Counted from the stretch's first letter, positions 23,838 through 35,290 are shown. The stretch: DNA of 64,000 nucleotides from Rattus norvegicus (GCF_036323735.1 NC_086024.1:70362924-70426923); one strand, 5' to 3'. The notes: a model not told the origin generated them from the sequence alone. Program-made: numbers and translations.

Positions 23838-24980
23838 TTAGTTTCTTGCTTCTTCTAGGGTATAGCTTGCCTCCTTATGTTGGGCTTTACCATTTATTGT
23901 CCTTTGTAGTGCTGGATTTGTAGAAAGATATTGTGTAAATTTGGTTTTGTCATGGAATATCTTAGTTTCTCCATCTATGTTAATTGAGAGTTTTGCAGGA
24001 TACAGTAACCTGGGCTGGCATTTGTGTTCTCTTAGGGTCTGTATGACATCAGTCCAGGATCTTCTGGCCTTCATAGTTTCTGGCGAGAAGTCTGGTGTGA
24101 TTCTGATAGGTCTCCCTTTATATGTTACTTGACCTTTTTCCCTTACTGCTTTTAATATTCTTTCTTTATTTTGTGCGTTTGGTGTTTTGACTATTATGTG
24201 ACGGGAGGTGTTTCTTTTCTGGTCCAATCTATTTGGAGTTCTGTAGGCTTCTTGTATGTCTATGGGTATCTCTTTTTTTAGGTTAGGGAAGTTTTCTTCT
24301 ATGATTTTGTTGAAGATATTTACTGGTCCTTTGAGCTGGGAGTCTTCACACTCTTCTATACCTATTATCCTTAGGTTTGATCTTCTCATTGAGTCCCGGA
24401 TTTCCTGTATGTTTTGGACCAGTAGCTTTTTCTGCTTTACATTATCTTTGACAGTTGAGTCAATGATTTCTATGGAATCTTCTGCTCCTGAGATTCTCAG
24501 TTGCATCTTTTGTATTCTGTTGGTGAAGCTTGTATCTACAGCTCCTTGTCTCTTCTTTTGGTTTTCTATATTCAGGGTTGTTTCCATGTGTTCTTTCTTG
24601 ATTGCTTCTATTTCCATTTTTAATTCCTTCAACTGTTTGATTGTGTTTTCCTGGAATTCTTTCAGGGATTTTTGTGTCTCCTCTCTATGGGCTCCTACTT
24701 GTTTATTTATGTTTTCCTGGAATTCTTTCAGGGATTTTTGCGATTCTTTCAGGCATTTTTGCGATTCCTCTCTGTAGGCTTCTACTTGTTCTCTAAGGGA
24801 GTTCTTCACGTCTTTCTTGAAGTTCTCCAGCATCATGATCAAAAATGATTTTGAAACTAGTTCTCGCTTTTCTGGTGTGTTTGGATATTCCATGTTTGTT
24901 TTGATGGGAGAATTGGGCTCCGATGGTGCCATGTAGTCTTGGTTTCTGTTGCTTGTGTTCCTGCGCTTGCCTCTCGCCAT
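23838..24980 (-). CDS. L1 ORF1 protein (intact, 380 aa), copy C
   Basis: ORF1p is a cytoplasmic RNA-binding, trimer-forming nucleic-acid chaperone that coats L1 RNA. This frame is uninterrupted from ATG to TAA. Residues 1-45 form a basic, disordered N-terminus (MARGKRRN). Residues about 45-195 form a long heptad coiled coil, within which a KSLKEFQEN-type unit is repeated (about 70-118). Residues about 196-295 form the RRM-like domain (RSNLRIIGIEE near 200 and SRHIIVKT near 260). Residues about 295-355 form the C-terminal domain (RPIRITPDFSPETMKARR and LLYPAKLSI). The length fits rat ORF1. The ATG start is supported by position: copy D has ATT at the same site. The coiled coil is 66 bp (22 codons, in frame) longer than in D. 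Intactness is what I see; expression or activity is not shown, and the partner ORF2 is broken. Confidence 0.93.
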   Translation of the reverse strand: MARGKRRNTSNRNQDYMAPSEPNSPIKTNMEYPNTPEKRELVSKSFLIMMLENFKKDVKNSLREQVEAYREESQKCLKESQKSLKEFQENINKQVGAHREETQKSLKEFQENTIKQLKELKMEIEAIKKEHMETTLNIENQKKRQGAVDTSFTNRIQKMQLRISGAEDSIEIIDSTVKDNVKQKKLLVQNIQEIRDSMRRSNLRIIGIEECEDSQLKGPVNIFNKIIEENFPNLKKEIPIDIQEAYRTPNRLDQKRNTSRHIIVKTPNAQNKERILKAVREKGQVTYKGRPIRITPDFSPETMKARRSWTDVIQTLREHKCQPRLLYPAKLSINIDGETKIFHDKTKFTQYLSTNPALQRTINGKAQHKEASYTLEEARN

Positions 24981-25946
24981 CAGATTATCTCTAGTATTAC
25001 TTTGTTCTGCTATTTCTGACAGTGGCTAGACTGTCCTATAAGCCTGTGTGTCAGGAGTGCTGTAGACCTGTTTTCCCATCTTTCAGTCAGTTATAGGGAC
25101 AGAGTGTTCTGCTTTCCGGCGTGTAGTTTTTCCTCTCTACAGGTCTTCAGCTGTTCCTGTGGGCCTGTGTCTTGAGTTCACCAGGCAGCTTTCTTGCAGC
25201 AGAAAAGTTTGTCTTACCTGTGGTTTCGAGGCTCAAGTTTGCTCGTGGGGTGCTGCCCACGGGCTCTCTGCAGCAGCAGCAACCAGGAAGACTTGTGCCG
25301 CCGTTTCCGGGAGCTTCAGTGCACCAGGGTTCCTGATGGTCTTTGGCTTTTTCCTCTGGCGTCCGAGATGTGTGTGCAGAGAGCAGTCTCTTCTGGTTTC
25401 CCAGGCTTGTCTGCCTCTCTGAAGGTTCAGCTCTCCCTCCCATGGGATTTGGGTGCAGAGAACTGTTTATCCGGTCTGTTTCCCTCAGGTTCCAGTGGTG
25501 TCTCAGGCAGGGGTCCTGCTGCTCCTGGGCCCTCCCCCACGGGAGCCCAGAGGCCTTATACAGTTTCCTCTTGGGCCAGGGATGTGGGCAGGGGTGAACA
25601 GTGTTGGTGGTCTCTTCCGCTCTACAGCCTCAGGAGTGCCCACCTGATCAGGCGGTTGGGTCTCTCTCTCACAGGGTCTGGGGGCAGAGAGCTGCTGCTG
25701 GCCGGGATCCGCGGGTGTGGGACTTCTGGTAAACACGGAACGTGCCCGGTCATAGAGGAATTCTGCTTCCGTGTGTCCCAAGCTCACCAGGCTGCTTTCT
25801 TGCAGCAGAAAAGTTGGTCTTACCTGTGATCCTGGGGCTCAAGTTCGCTCGTGGGGTGCTGCCCACGGGCTCTCTGCAGCGGCAGCAACCAGGAAGACCT
25901 GTGCCGCCGTTTCCAGGAGCTTCAGTGCACCAGGGTTCCAGATGGT
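24981..25946 (-). promoter_or_regulatory. L1 copy C 5' UTR with duplicated monomer
   Basis: This is the internal promoter region of a rodent L1. The GC-rich segment 25781-25946 repeats 25175-25340 at about 606-bp spacing. Both copies contain TTTCTTGCAGCAGAAAAGTT, GGGGTGCTGCCCACGGGC and GCTTCAGTGCACCAGGGTTC. This is one full and one partial 5' UTR monomer in tandem, the arrangement known for mouse and rat L1 promoters. Promoter function follows from the family; nothing here shows activity. Confidence 0.85.
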
Positions 25947-25961
25947 TTGAGTCTGTGTTTT
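25947..25961. repeat. 15-bp target-site duplication, right copy
   Basis: TTGAGTCTGTGTTTT is identical to 15465-15479. The interrupted D 3' UTR resumes directly after it. Confidence 0.95.
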
Positions 25962-26099
25962 AATCTTTGCCTCTCTCTTCCCTGCCAAGGGTATTCTTAT
26001 TCCCCTTTTAAAGAAGGAGTGAAGCATTCACATATTGATCATCCCTCTTGAGTTTCATTTGTTCTAGGCATCTAGGGTAATTCAAGCATTTGGGCTAAT

Positions 26100-29000
26100 A
26101 GCCACTTATCAATGAGTGCATACCATGTATGTCTTTCTGTGATTGGGTTAGCACACTCAGGATAATATTTTCCAGTTCCAACCATTTGCCTACGAATTTC
26201 ATAAAGTCATTGTTTTTGATAGCTGAGTAATATTCCATTGTCTAGATTACCACATTTTCTGTATCCATTCCTCTGTTGAAGGGCATCTGGGTTCTTTCCA
26301 GCTTCTGGCTATTATAAATAAGGCTGCGATGAACACAGAGGAGCACGTGTCTTTTTTATATGTTGGGGCATCTTTTGGGTATATGCCCAAGAGAGGTATA
26401 GCTGGATCCTCAGGCAGTTCAATGTCCAATTTTCTGAGGAACCTCCAGACTGATTTCCAGAATGGTTCTACAAGTCTGCAACCCCACTAACAATGGAGGA
26501 GTGTTCCTCTTTCTCCGCATCCTCTCCAGCATCTGCTGTCACCTGAGTTTTTGATCTTAGCCATTCTCACTGGTGTGAGGTGAAATCTCAGGGTTGTTTT
26601 GATTTGCATTTCCCTTATGACTAGAGATGTTGAACATTTCTTTAGGTGTTTCTCTGCCATTCGGCATTCCTCAGCTGTGAATTCTTTGTTTAGCTCTGAA
26701 CCCCATTTTTAATAGGGTTCTTTGTCTCCCTGCGGTCTAACTTCTTGAGTTCTTTGTATATTTTGGATATAAGGCCTCTATCTGTTGTAGGATTGGTAAA
26801 GATCTTTTACCAATCTGTTGGTTGCCGTTTTGTCCTAACCACAGTGTCCTTTGCCTTACAGAAGCTTTGCAGTTTTATGAGATCCCATTTGTCGATTCTT
26901 GATCTTAGAGCATAAGCCATTGGTGTTTTGTTCAGGAAATTTTTTCCAGTGCCCATGTGTTCCAGATGCTTCCCTAGTTTTTCTTCTATTAGTTTGAGTG
27001 TGTCTGCTTTGATGTGGAGGTCCTTGATCCACTTGGACTTAAGCTTTGTACAGGGTGATAATGATGGATCGATCTGCATTCTTCTACATGTTGCCCTTCA
27101 GTTGAACCAGCACCATTTGCTGAAAATGCTATCTTTTTTCCATTGGATGGTTTTGGCTCCTTTGTCAAAAATCAAGTGACAATAGGTGTGTGGGTTCATT
27201 TCTGGGTCTTCAATTCTATTCCATTGGTCTATCTGTCTGTCTCTGTACCAATACCATGCAGTTTTTATCACTGTTGCTCTGTAATACTGCTTGAGTTCAG
27301 GGATAGTGATTCCCCCTGAAGTCCTTTTATTGTTGAGGATAGCTTTAGCTATCCTGGGTTTTTTGTTATTCCAGATGGATTTGCAAATTGTTCTGTCTAA
27401 CTCTTTGAAGAATTGGATTGGTATTTTGATGGGGATTGCATTGAATCTGTAGATTGCTTTTGGTAAAATGGCCATTTTTACTATATTAATCCTGCCAATC
27501 CATGAGCATGGGAGATCTTTCCATCTTCTGAGGTCTTCTTCAATTTCTTTCCTCAGTGTCTTGAAGTTCTTATTGTACAGATCTTTTCCTTGCTTGGTTA
27601 AAGTCACACCGAGGTACTTTATATTATTTGGGTCTATTATGAAGGGTGTCGTTTCCCTAATTTCTTTCTCGGCTTTTTTCTCTTTTGTGTAGAGGAAGCC
27701 TACTGATTTATTTGAGTTAATTTTATACCTAGCCACCTTGCTGAAGTTGTTTATCAGCTTTAGTAGTTCTCTGGTGGAACTTTTGGGATCACTTAAATAT
27801 ACTATCATATCATCTGCAAATAGTGATATTTTGACTTCTTCTTTTCTGATCTGTATCCCCTTGACCTTCTTTTGTTGTCTGATTGCTCTGGCTAGAACTT
27901 CAAGAACTATATTGAATAAGTAGGGAGAGAGTGAGCAGCCTTGTCTAGTCCCTGATTTTAGTGGCATTGCTTCAAGTTTCTCTCCGTTTAGTTTAATGTT
28001 AGCAACTGGTTTGCTGAATATGGCTTTTACTATGTTTATGTATGGGCCTTGAATTCCTATTCTTTCCAGGACTTTTATCATGAAGGGGTGTTGAATTTTG
28101 TCAAATGCTTTCTCAGCATCTAATGAAATGATCATGTGGTTTTTTTCTTTCAGTTTGTTTATAGACTGGATCACATTGATGGTTTTCTGTATATTAAACC
28201 ATCCCTGCATGCCTGGGATGAAGCCTACTTGATCATGTTGGATGTTTGTTTTGATGTGCTCTTGGATTCGGTTTGCCAGAATTTTATTACATATTTTTGC
28301 GTCGATATTCATAAGGGAAATTGGTCTGAAGTTCTCTTTCTTTGTTGGGTCTTTGTGTGGTTTAGGTATAAGAGTAATTGTGGCTTCATAGAAGGAGTTC
28401 AGTAGTGCTCCATCTGTTTCAATTTTGTGGAATTGTTTGGATAATATTGGTATGAGGTCTTCTATGAAGGTCTGATAGAATTCTGCACTAAACCCGTCTG
28501 GACCTGGGCTCTTTTTGGTTGGAAGACCTTTAATGACTGCTTCTATTTCCTTAGGGGTTATGGCGTTGTTTAACTGATTTATCTGTTCCGGATTTAACTT
28601 CAGTATCTGGTATCGGTCTAGGAAATTGTCCATTTCCTGCAGATTTTCAAGTTTTGTTGAGTATAGGCTTTTATAGTAAGATCTGATGATTTTTTGAATT
28701 TCCTCTGAATCTGTAGTTATGTCTCCCTTTTCATTTCTGATTTTGTTAATTTGGACACACTCTCTGTGTCTTCTCGTTAGTCTGGCTAAGGGTTTATCCT
28801 TCTTTTTGATTTTCACAAAGAACCAACTTTTGGTTCTGTTGATTCTTTCTATGGTCCTTTCTGTTTCTATTTGGTTGTTTTCAGCTCTGATTTTGATTAT
28901 TTCCTGACTTCTACTCCTCCTGGGTGTATTTGCTTCTTTTTGTTCTAGAGCTTTTAGGTGTGCTGTGAAGCTGCTGACATATGCTCTTTCCTGTTTCTTT

Positions 29001-29974
29001 CTGCAGGCATTCAGTGCTATGAGTTTTCCTCTTAGCACAGCTTTCATTGTTTCCCATAAGTTTGGGTATGTTTTACCTTCATTTTCATTAAATTCTAAAA
29101 AGTTTTTAATTTCTTTCTTTATTTCTTCCTTGACCAGGTTATCATTGAGTAGAGCATTGTTCAATTTCCACTTTTATGTTGGCATTCTTCCCTTATTGTT
29201 ATTGAAGACCAGTTTTAGGCCGTGGTGGTCCGATAGCACTAATGGGATTATTTCTATTTTTCTGTACCTGTTGAGGCCCGTTTTCTGACGAATTGTATGG
29301 TCAGTTTAGGAGAAAGTACCATGAGGAGCTGAGAAGAAGGTATTTCCTTTTGCTTTAGGATAGTATGTTCTATAAATATCTGTTAAGTCCATTTGGCTCA
29401 TGACTTCTCTTAGTCTGTCTATGTCTCTGTTTAATTTCTGTTTCCATGATCTGTCCATTGATGAGAGTGGGGTGTTGAAATCTCCTACTATTATTGTCTG
29501 AGGTGCAATGTGTGTTTTGAGCTTTAGTAAGGTTTCTTTTACGTATGTAGGTGCCCTTGTATTTGGGGCATAGATATTTAGGATTGAGAGTTCATCTTGG
29601 TGGATTTTTCCTTTGATGGATATGAAGTGTACTTCCTTATCTTTTTTGATGACTTTTAGTTGAAAATTGATTTTATTTGATATTAGAATGGCTACTCCAG
29701 CTTGCTTCTTCTGACCATTTGCTTGGAAAGTTGTTTTCCTGCCTTTCACTCTGAAGTAGTGTCTGTCTTTTTCTCTGAGGTGTGTTTCCTGTAGGCAGCA
29801 GAATGCAGGGTTCTCATTGCGTATCCAGTTTGTTAATCTATGTCTTTTTATTGGGGAGTTGAGGCCATTGATGTTGAGAGATATTAAGGAATAGTGATTG
29901 TTGCTTCCTGTTATATTCATATTTGGATGTGAGGTTATGTTTGTGTGCTTTTCTTCTCTTTGTTTTGTTGCCAA
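26100..29974 (-). pseudogene. L1 ORF2 of copy D, multiple lesions
   Basis: Full-length ORF2 with all domains recognisable: endonuclease ([21 protein letters not shown] region), reverse transcriptase ([20 protein letters not shown]) and the C-terminus. The pieces 29974-29306, 29164-27098 and 27079-26807 share one frame. They are broken by nonsense changes: AAA to TAA near 29306, TAT to TAA near 29175, TGG to TGA near 27098 and GAA to TAA near 26807. One-base deletions near 26705 and 26247 shift the C-terminal part. The homolog of the ATG that starts copy C's ORF2 lies about 48 bp downstream of 29974; an in-frame TTG at 29974 is unlikely to be the true start. Not functional. Confidence 0.9.
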
Positions 29975-29979
29975 GACGA

Positions 29980-31055
29980 TTAGTTTCTTGCTTCTTCTAG
30001 GGTATAGCTTGCCTCCTTATGTTGGGCTTTACCATTTATTATCCTTTGTAGTGCTGGATTTGTAGAAAGATATTGTGTAAATTTGGTTTTGTTTTGGAAT
30101 ATCTTGGTTTCTCCATCTATGTTAATTGAGAGTTTTGCAGGATACAGTAAACTGGGCTGGCATTTGTGTTCTCTTAGGGTCTGTATGACATCAGTCCAGG
30201 ATCTTCTGGCCTTCATAGTTTCTGGCCAAAATCTGATGTGATTCTGATAGGTCTGCCTTTATATGTTACTTGACCTTTTTCCCTTACTGCTTTTAATATT
30301 CTTTCTTTATTTTGTGCGTTTGGTGTTTTGACTATTATGTGACGGGAGGTGTTTCTTTTCTGGTCCAATCTATTTGTTGTTCTGTAGGCTTCTTGTATGC
30401 CTATGGGTATCTCTTTTTTTAGGTTAGGGAAGTTTTCTTCTATGATTTTGTTGAAGATATTTACTGGTCCTTTGAGCTGGGAGTCTTCACTCTCTTCTAT
30501 ACCTATTATCCTTAGGTTTGATCTTCTCATTGAGTCCTGGATTTCCTGTATGTTTTGGACCAGTAGCTTTTTCTGTTTTGCATTATCTTTGGCAGTTGAG
30601 TCAATGATTTCTATGGAATCTTCTGCTCCTGAGATTCTCACTTCCATCTCTTGTATTCTGTTGGTGAATCTCGTATCTACAGCCCCTTGTCTCTTCTTTT
30701 GGTTTTCTATATCCAGGGTTGTTTCCATGTGTTCTTTCTTGATTGCTTCTATTTCCATTTTTAATTCCTTCTACTGTTTGATTGTGTTTTCCTGGAATTC
30801 TTTCAGGGATTTTTGCGATTCCTCTCTGTAGGCTTCTACTTGTTTATTAATGTTTTCCTGTGTTTCTCTAAGGGAGTTCTTCACGTCTTTCTTGAAGTCC
30901 TCCAGCATCATGATCAAAAATGATTTTGAAACTAGATCTTGCTTTTCTGGTGTGTGTGGATATTCCATGTTTGTTTTGATGGGAGAATTGGGCTCCGATG
31001 GTGTCATGTAGTCTTGGTTTCTGTTGCTTGGGTTCCTGTGCTTGCCTCTTGCAAT
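29980..31055 (-). pseudogene. L1 ORF1 of copy D, start codon lost, stop and frameshift
   Basis: The counterpart of copy C's intact ORF1. The start codon is ATT instead of ATG (31055-31053). A TTG codon has become TAG at 30771-30773 inside the coiled coil. A one-base deletion near 30226 shifts the frame between the RRM-like and C-terminal domains, so the pieces are 31007-30771, 30758-30213 and 30216-29980. The coiled-coil repeat region is 22 codons shorter than in copy C. Confidence 0.92.
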
Positions 31056-31622
31056 CGGATTATCTCTAGTGTTACTTTGTTCTGCTATTTCTGACAGTGG
31101 CTAGACTCTCCTATAAGCCTTTGTGTCAGGAGTGCTGTAGACCTGTTTTCCTGTTTTCTTTAAGCCCTTTATGGGGACAGAGTGTTCTGCTTTCGGGCCT
31201 GTAGTTTTTCCTCTCTACAGGTCTTCAGCTGTTCCTGTGGGCCTGTGTCTTGAGTTCACCAGGCAGGTCACTTGCAGCATCAAAGTTGGTCTTACCTGTG
31301 GTCCCAAGGCTCAAGTTCGCTCGCGGGGAGCTGCCCACGAGCTCTCTGTGGTCGCAGCAACCAGGAAGATCTGCGCTGTCGTTTCTGGGAGCTTCAGTGC
31401 ACCTGGGTTCCAGATGGCGTTTGGTGTTTTCCTCTGGAATCAGTAATGTGTGGAGAGTGCAGTCTCTTCTGGTTTCCCAGGCGTGTCTGCCTCTCTGAAG
31501 GTTTAGCTCTCCCTCCCTCGGGATTTGTGTGCAGAGAACTGTTTATCTGGTCTGTTCCTTCAGGTTCCGGTGGTGTCTCAGGCGCAGGAGTCCTGCCGCT
31601 CCTGGGCCCTCCCCCACCGGAA

Positions 31623-31632
31623 CCAAGAAGTT
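31623..31632. repeat. Target-site duplication of L1 copy D, right
   Basis: CCAAGAAGTT matches 14884-14893. The sequence to the right is the continuation of copy A's ORF2. Confidence 0.85.
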
Positions 31633-34600
31633 GTTTTATTGTTGAGGATAATTTTCACTATCCTGAGTTTTCTGTTATTCCAAATTAATTTCCAAATTGC
31701 TCTTTGTAACTTTATGAAGAATTGAGTTGGAATATTGATGGAGACAGCATTGAGTCTATAGTTTACTTTTAGCAAAATTACAATTCTTTTGAGGTCTTCA
31801 ATTTCTTTCTTCAAAGACTGGAAGTTTCTTTCCCACACACTTTTACTTGCTTGGTTAGAGTCACACAGAGGTATTTTATGTTGTTTATGATTATTACGAA
31901 TGGTGCCATTTTCCTAATTTCTTTTCAGCCTGTTTATTCTTTGAGAAGAGGAAGGCTCCTGATTTGTTTGAGTTAATTTTACACCCAGCCTTTTGCTGAA
32001 ATTGTTTATCAAGTTTAGGAATTCTCTGGTAGAATTTTGGGGGTCACTTAAGTATACTATCATATCATCTGCAAATAGTTACATATTGACTTCTTCCTTT
32101 CCATTTTGTATGCCTTTGATGTCTTTCTGTAGTCTGATTGGTCATGCTAGGATTTTGAGTACTATATTGAATAAGTATTGAGATTGTTGGCAGCCTTGTC
32201 TAGTCCCTGATTTAAGTGGGATTCCTTCAAGTTTCTTTCCATTTATTTTGATGTTGCTCCTGGTTTGTTATGTTTCGGAATGGGCCTTGAATTCTTGACC
32301 TTTCCAAGTCTTTTTCATGCAGTGGCGTTGAATTTGGTCAAATGCTTTCTCAACATCTAAAGAGATGATTAAATGTTTTTTTTTCTTTGAGCTTCATTAT
32401 ATAGTGGATTATGTTGATGGATTTCCAAATATTGGAACATCCCTCATCCATGGGATGAAGCCTTCTTGATGATGATAAATAATTGTGGTGTGTTCTTTCA
32501 TTAGTTTTGCAAGAATTTTATTGAGTATTTTTTGTGTTGATATTCATGAGGGAAATTGGTCTGAAGTTGGTATAAGTGTAATTGGGACTTCAAGGAAGGA
32601 ATTGGATAGTGTTCCTTCAGTTTCTATGTGTGGAATAGTTTGGAGAGTATTGGGTTTGAGTCTTCTATGAAGTTTGATAGAATTCTCCACTAAACTCACC
32701 TCATTCTGAGCTTTCTTTTTAGTTGGGAGACTTTTAATAACTGCTTCTGTTTCTTTAGGATGTGTTTAGATTATTTACCTGATTTAACTTTGGTACTTGA
32801 TATCTGTCTAGAAAATTGTCCATTTCCTCCAGATTTTCCAGTTTTTTTGCATATAGGCTTTTTAGTAGGATCCAATGATTGTTTTTAATTTCCACAGATT
32901 CTATTGGTATGTCTCCTTTTTCATTTCTGATTTTGTTAATTTGGATACTCTCTCTGTCTACACTAGTTAGTCTGGCTAAGCGTTTATCTATCTTGTTGAT
33001 TTTCTCAAAGAACTAGGTCATGGTTTTGTTGATTCTTTGTATAATTCTTTTTACTTCTACTTGGTTGATTTCAGCCCTAAGTTGGACTATTTCCTGCCAT
33101 CTACTCCTGTTGGGTTTGTTTGCTTCTTTTTGTTCTAGAACTTTTAAGTGTTCTGTCAAGCAGCTAGTATATTCTCCCTATAGTTTGTTTTTGGAGGCAC
33201 TCAGAGCTATGAGTTTTCTTGTTAGCACTGTTTTCATCGTGTCCCATAAGTTGGGTATGTTGTGCCTTCATTTTCCTTAAATTCTAATAAGTCTTTAATT
33301 TCTTTATTTATTTCTTCCTTGACCAAGTTATCATTGAGTAGGGAGCATTGTCCAAATTCCATGTGTATATGGGCTTCCTGTCATTTTTCTTGTTATTGAA
33401 GACCAGCCTTAGTCCCTGGTGATCTGATAGGACGCATTGGATTATTTCAATCTTTTGTATCTGTTAAGGCCTGTTTTGAGACCAAATATATAGTCAGTTT
33501 TGGAGAAGGTACCATGAGATACTGAGTAGAAGTTATATTCTTTTGTTTTAGGATGAAATATTCTATAATTATCTGTTAAATCTATTTGGTTCATAACTTC
33601 TTTTAGTTTTTCTATGTCTATGTTTAGTTTCTGTTTTCATGATCTGTCCACTGATGAGAGTTGTGTGTTTAAATCTCCCACTATTATTGTTTGAGACACA
33701 ATGTGTGCTTCAAGCTTTAATATGGTTTCTTTCATGAATGTAGGTGCCCTTGGATTTGGAACCTAGATATTCAGAATTGAGAGTTCATCTTGGTGGATTT
33801 TCCCTTTGCTGAATATGCAGTGTCTTTCCTTATCCGTTTTAATGACTATTGGTTGAAAGTCAATATTATTCTATATTAGAATGATAACTCCAGCTTGTTT
33901 CTTTGGGCCATTTGCTTAGAAAGTTGTTTTCTAGCCATTTACTCTGAGATAGTGTCTCTCTTGGTCTCTGAGGTATGTTTCCTGCATGCAGCAAAATGTT
34001 AGGTCCTGTTTACCTATTCAGTCTGTTAGTCTATGTCGTTTTACTGGGGAAATTAGTCAATTTATATTAAGAAATATTAAGGAATAGTGATTGTTGTTTC
34101 CTGTTATTTTTGTTATTAGAAGTGGAATTATGTCTTGTTTTTTCTCTTCTTTTGGGTTTGTTTCAAGAAGATTATTTTCTTGTTTTTTCTAGGATGTAGT
34201 TTCACTCCTTGTCTTGGTGTTTTCCATCTATTATTCTTTGTGGGGCTGTTTTTATGGAAAGATATTGTGTAAATTTGGTTTTGTTGTGGAATATCTTGGT
34301 TTCTCCATCCATGTTAAAAGGGAATTTTGCTTGATATATTAGCATTAGGTGACATTTGTGTTCTCTTAGTATCTATAAGACATCTGCCCAGGATCTTCTG
34401 GCTTTCATATTCTCTGGTGAGAAGTCGGTGTAATTCTGAAAGGTCTGCCTTTATATGTTACGTAACCTTTTCCCCATACTGTTTTTAATAGTCTTTCTTT
34501 GTTTTGTGCATTTGGTGTTTTGACTATTATGTGATTGGAAGAATTTCTTTTCTGGTCCAATATATTTGGAGTTCTGTGGGCTTTTTTTTTGTTGTTGTTG

Positions 34601-35290
34601 TTTTGTTTTTTGTTTTTTTGTTTTGTTTTGTTTTTTGTTTATGGGCATCTGTTTCTTTAGATTTGGGAAGCTTTCTTCTTAATTTTGTTGAAGATATTTA
34701 CTGGCCTTTCAATTTGGGAAACTTCATTCTCTTCCATACCTTTTATCCTTAGTTTTGACCTTCATATTGTGTTCTGGATTTCCTGGATGTTTTGGGTTAG
34801 GAGCTTTTTGTGTTTTGCATTTTCTTTGCTTATTGTGTCTGTTTTCTATGATATCTTCTGCTCTTGAGATTCTCATCTATCTCTTTTATTCTGTTGGTAA
34901 TTCTTGCATCTATGATTTCTTATCTCTCCCCTAGGTTCTCTATCTCTAGGGTGGTTTTCCTTCATGATTTCTTTATACTTCCTATTTACATTTTAAAATT
35001 CTGGATGGTTTTATTCAATTCCTTCACCTGTTTGGTTGTGTTTTCCTATAATTCTGTAAGGGATTGTTTTTTCCTTTTTAAGTGCTTCTACTTGTTTACT
35101 TGTTTTATCCTCTATTTCTTTTAGGGGGTTATTTATGTCCTTCTTAAAGTCCTCTACCATCATCATGAGAGGTTATTTTAAATCCAAATCTTGCTTTTTT
35201 GCTGTGTTTGGATATCCAGTATTTGCGTTGGTTAGAGAACTGGGCTCTGATGATGTCAAGTAGTCTTGGTCTCTGTTGCTTAAGTTCCTG
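31633..35290 (-). pseudogene. L1 ORF2 and ORF1 of copy A, heavily decayed
   Basis: ORF2 comes first from the left, with the antisense of the FADD region at about 32050-32080 (CATCTGCAAATAG), and ORF1 follows from about 34190. No frame longer than about 100 codons survives. ORF1 has been further altered by a T/G-rich tract at 34585-34640. Confidence 0.85.
34585..34640. repeat. T/G low-complexity tract (TTTTG-like units)
   Basis: Units such as TTGTTG, TTTTGTTTT and TTTTTTG replace about 10 bp found in the same ORF1 position of copies C and D (CTTGTATGTC). It is a local repeat expansion or a small insertion in A. Confidence 0.85.

Larger units (their letters stand above)
19214..25946 (-). mobile_element. 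L1 copy C, full length, youngest-looking
   Basis: A complete L1, sense on minus: tail region 19214-19240 (T9, GTTTAAAAG, T9), 3' UTR to 19951, ORF2 19952-23778, a 59-bp spacer, ORF1 23838-24980 and a 5' UTR to 25946. The 5' end is flanked by the duplication TTGAGTCTGTGTTTT, whose partner lies beyond copy B at 15465. C and B therefore share one pair of flanking duplications, which calls for a special explanation (see findings). At 6.7 kb it has the normal size of a rodent L1. Confidence 0.93.
25962..31622 (-). mobile_element. L1 copy D, main part (3' UTR to 5' UTR)
   Basis: This is the continuation of the D segment at 14892-15479. It holds the rest of the 3' UTR to about 26100, ORF2, ORF1 (29980-31055) and a 5' UTR to 31622, where it meets the right-hand CCAAGAAGTT. 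Joined, D is about 6.25 kb. Its 5' UTR contains less than one complete monomer: it ends inside the CTCCTGGGCCCTCCCCCACC block, which lies mid-monomer in C. Confidence 0.93.

Noticed and set aside
25147..25829. Frames of up to 211 codons in the GC-rich 5' UTR of L1 copy C
   Set aside because: The 5' UTR is non-coding in L1. GC-richness lowers stop frequency, and copy D does not conserve the frames.
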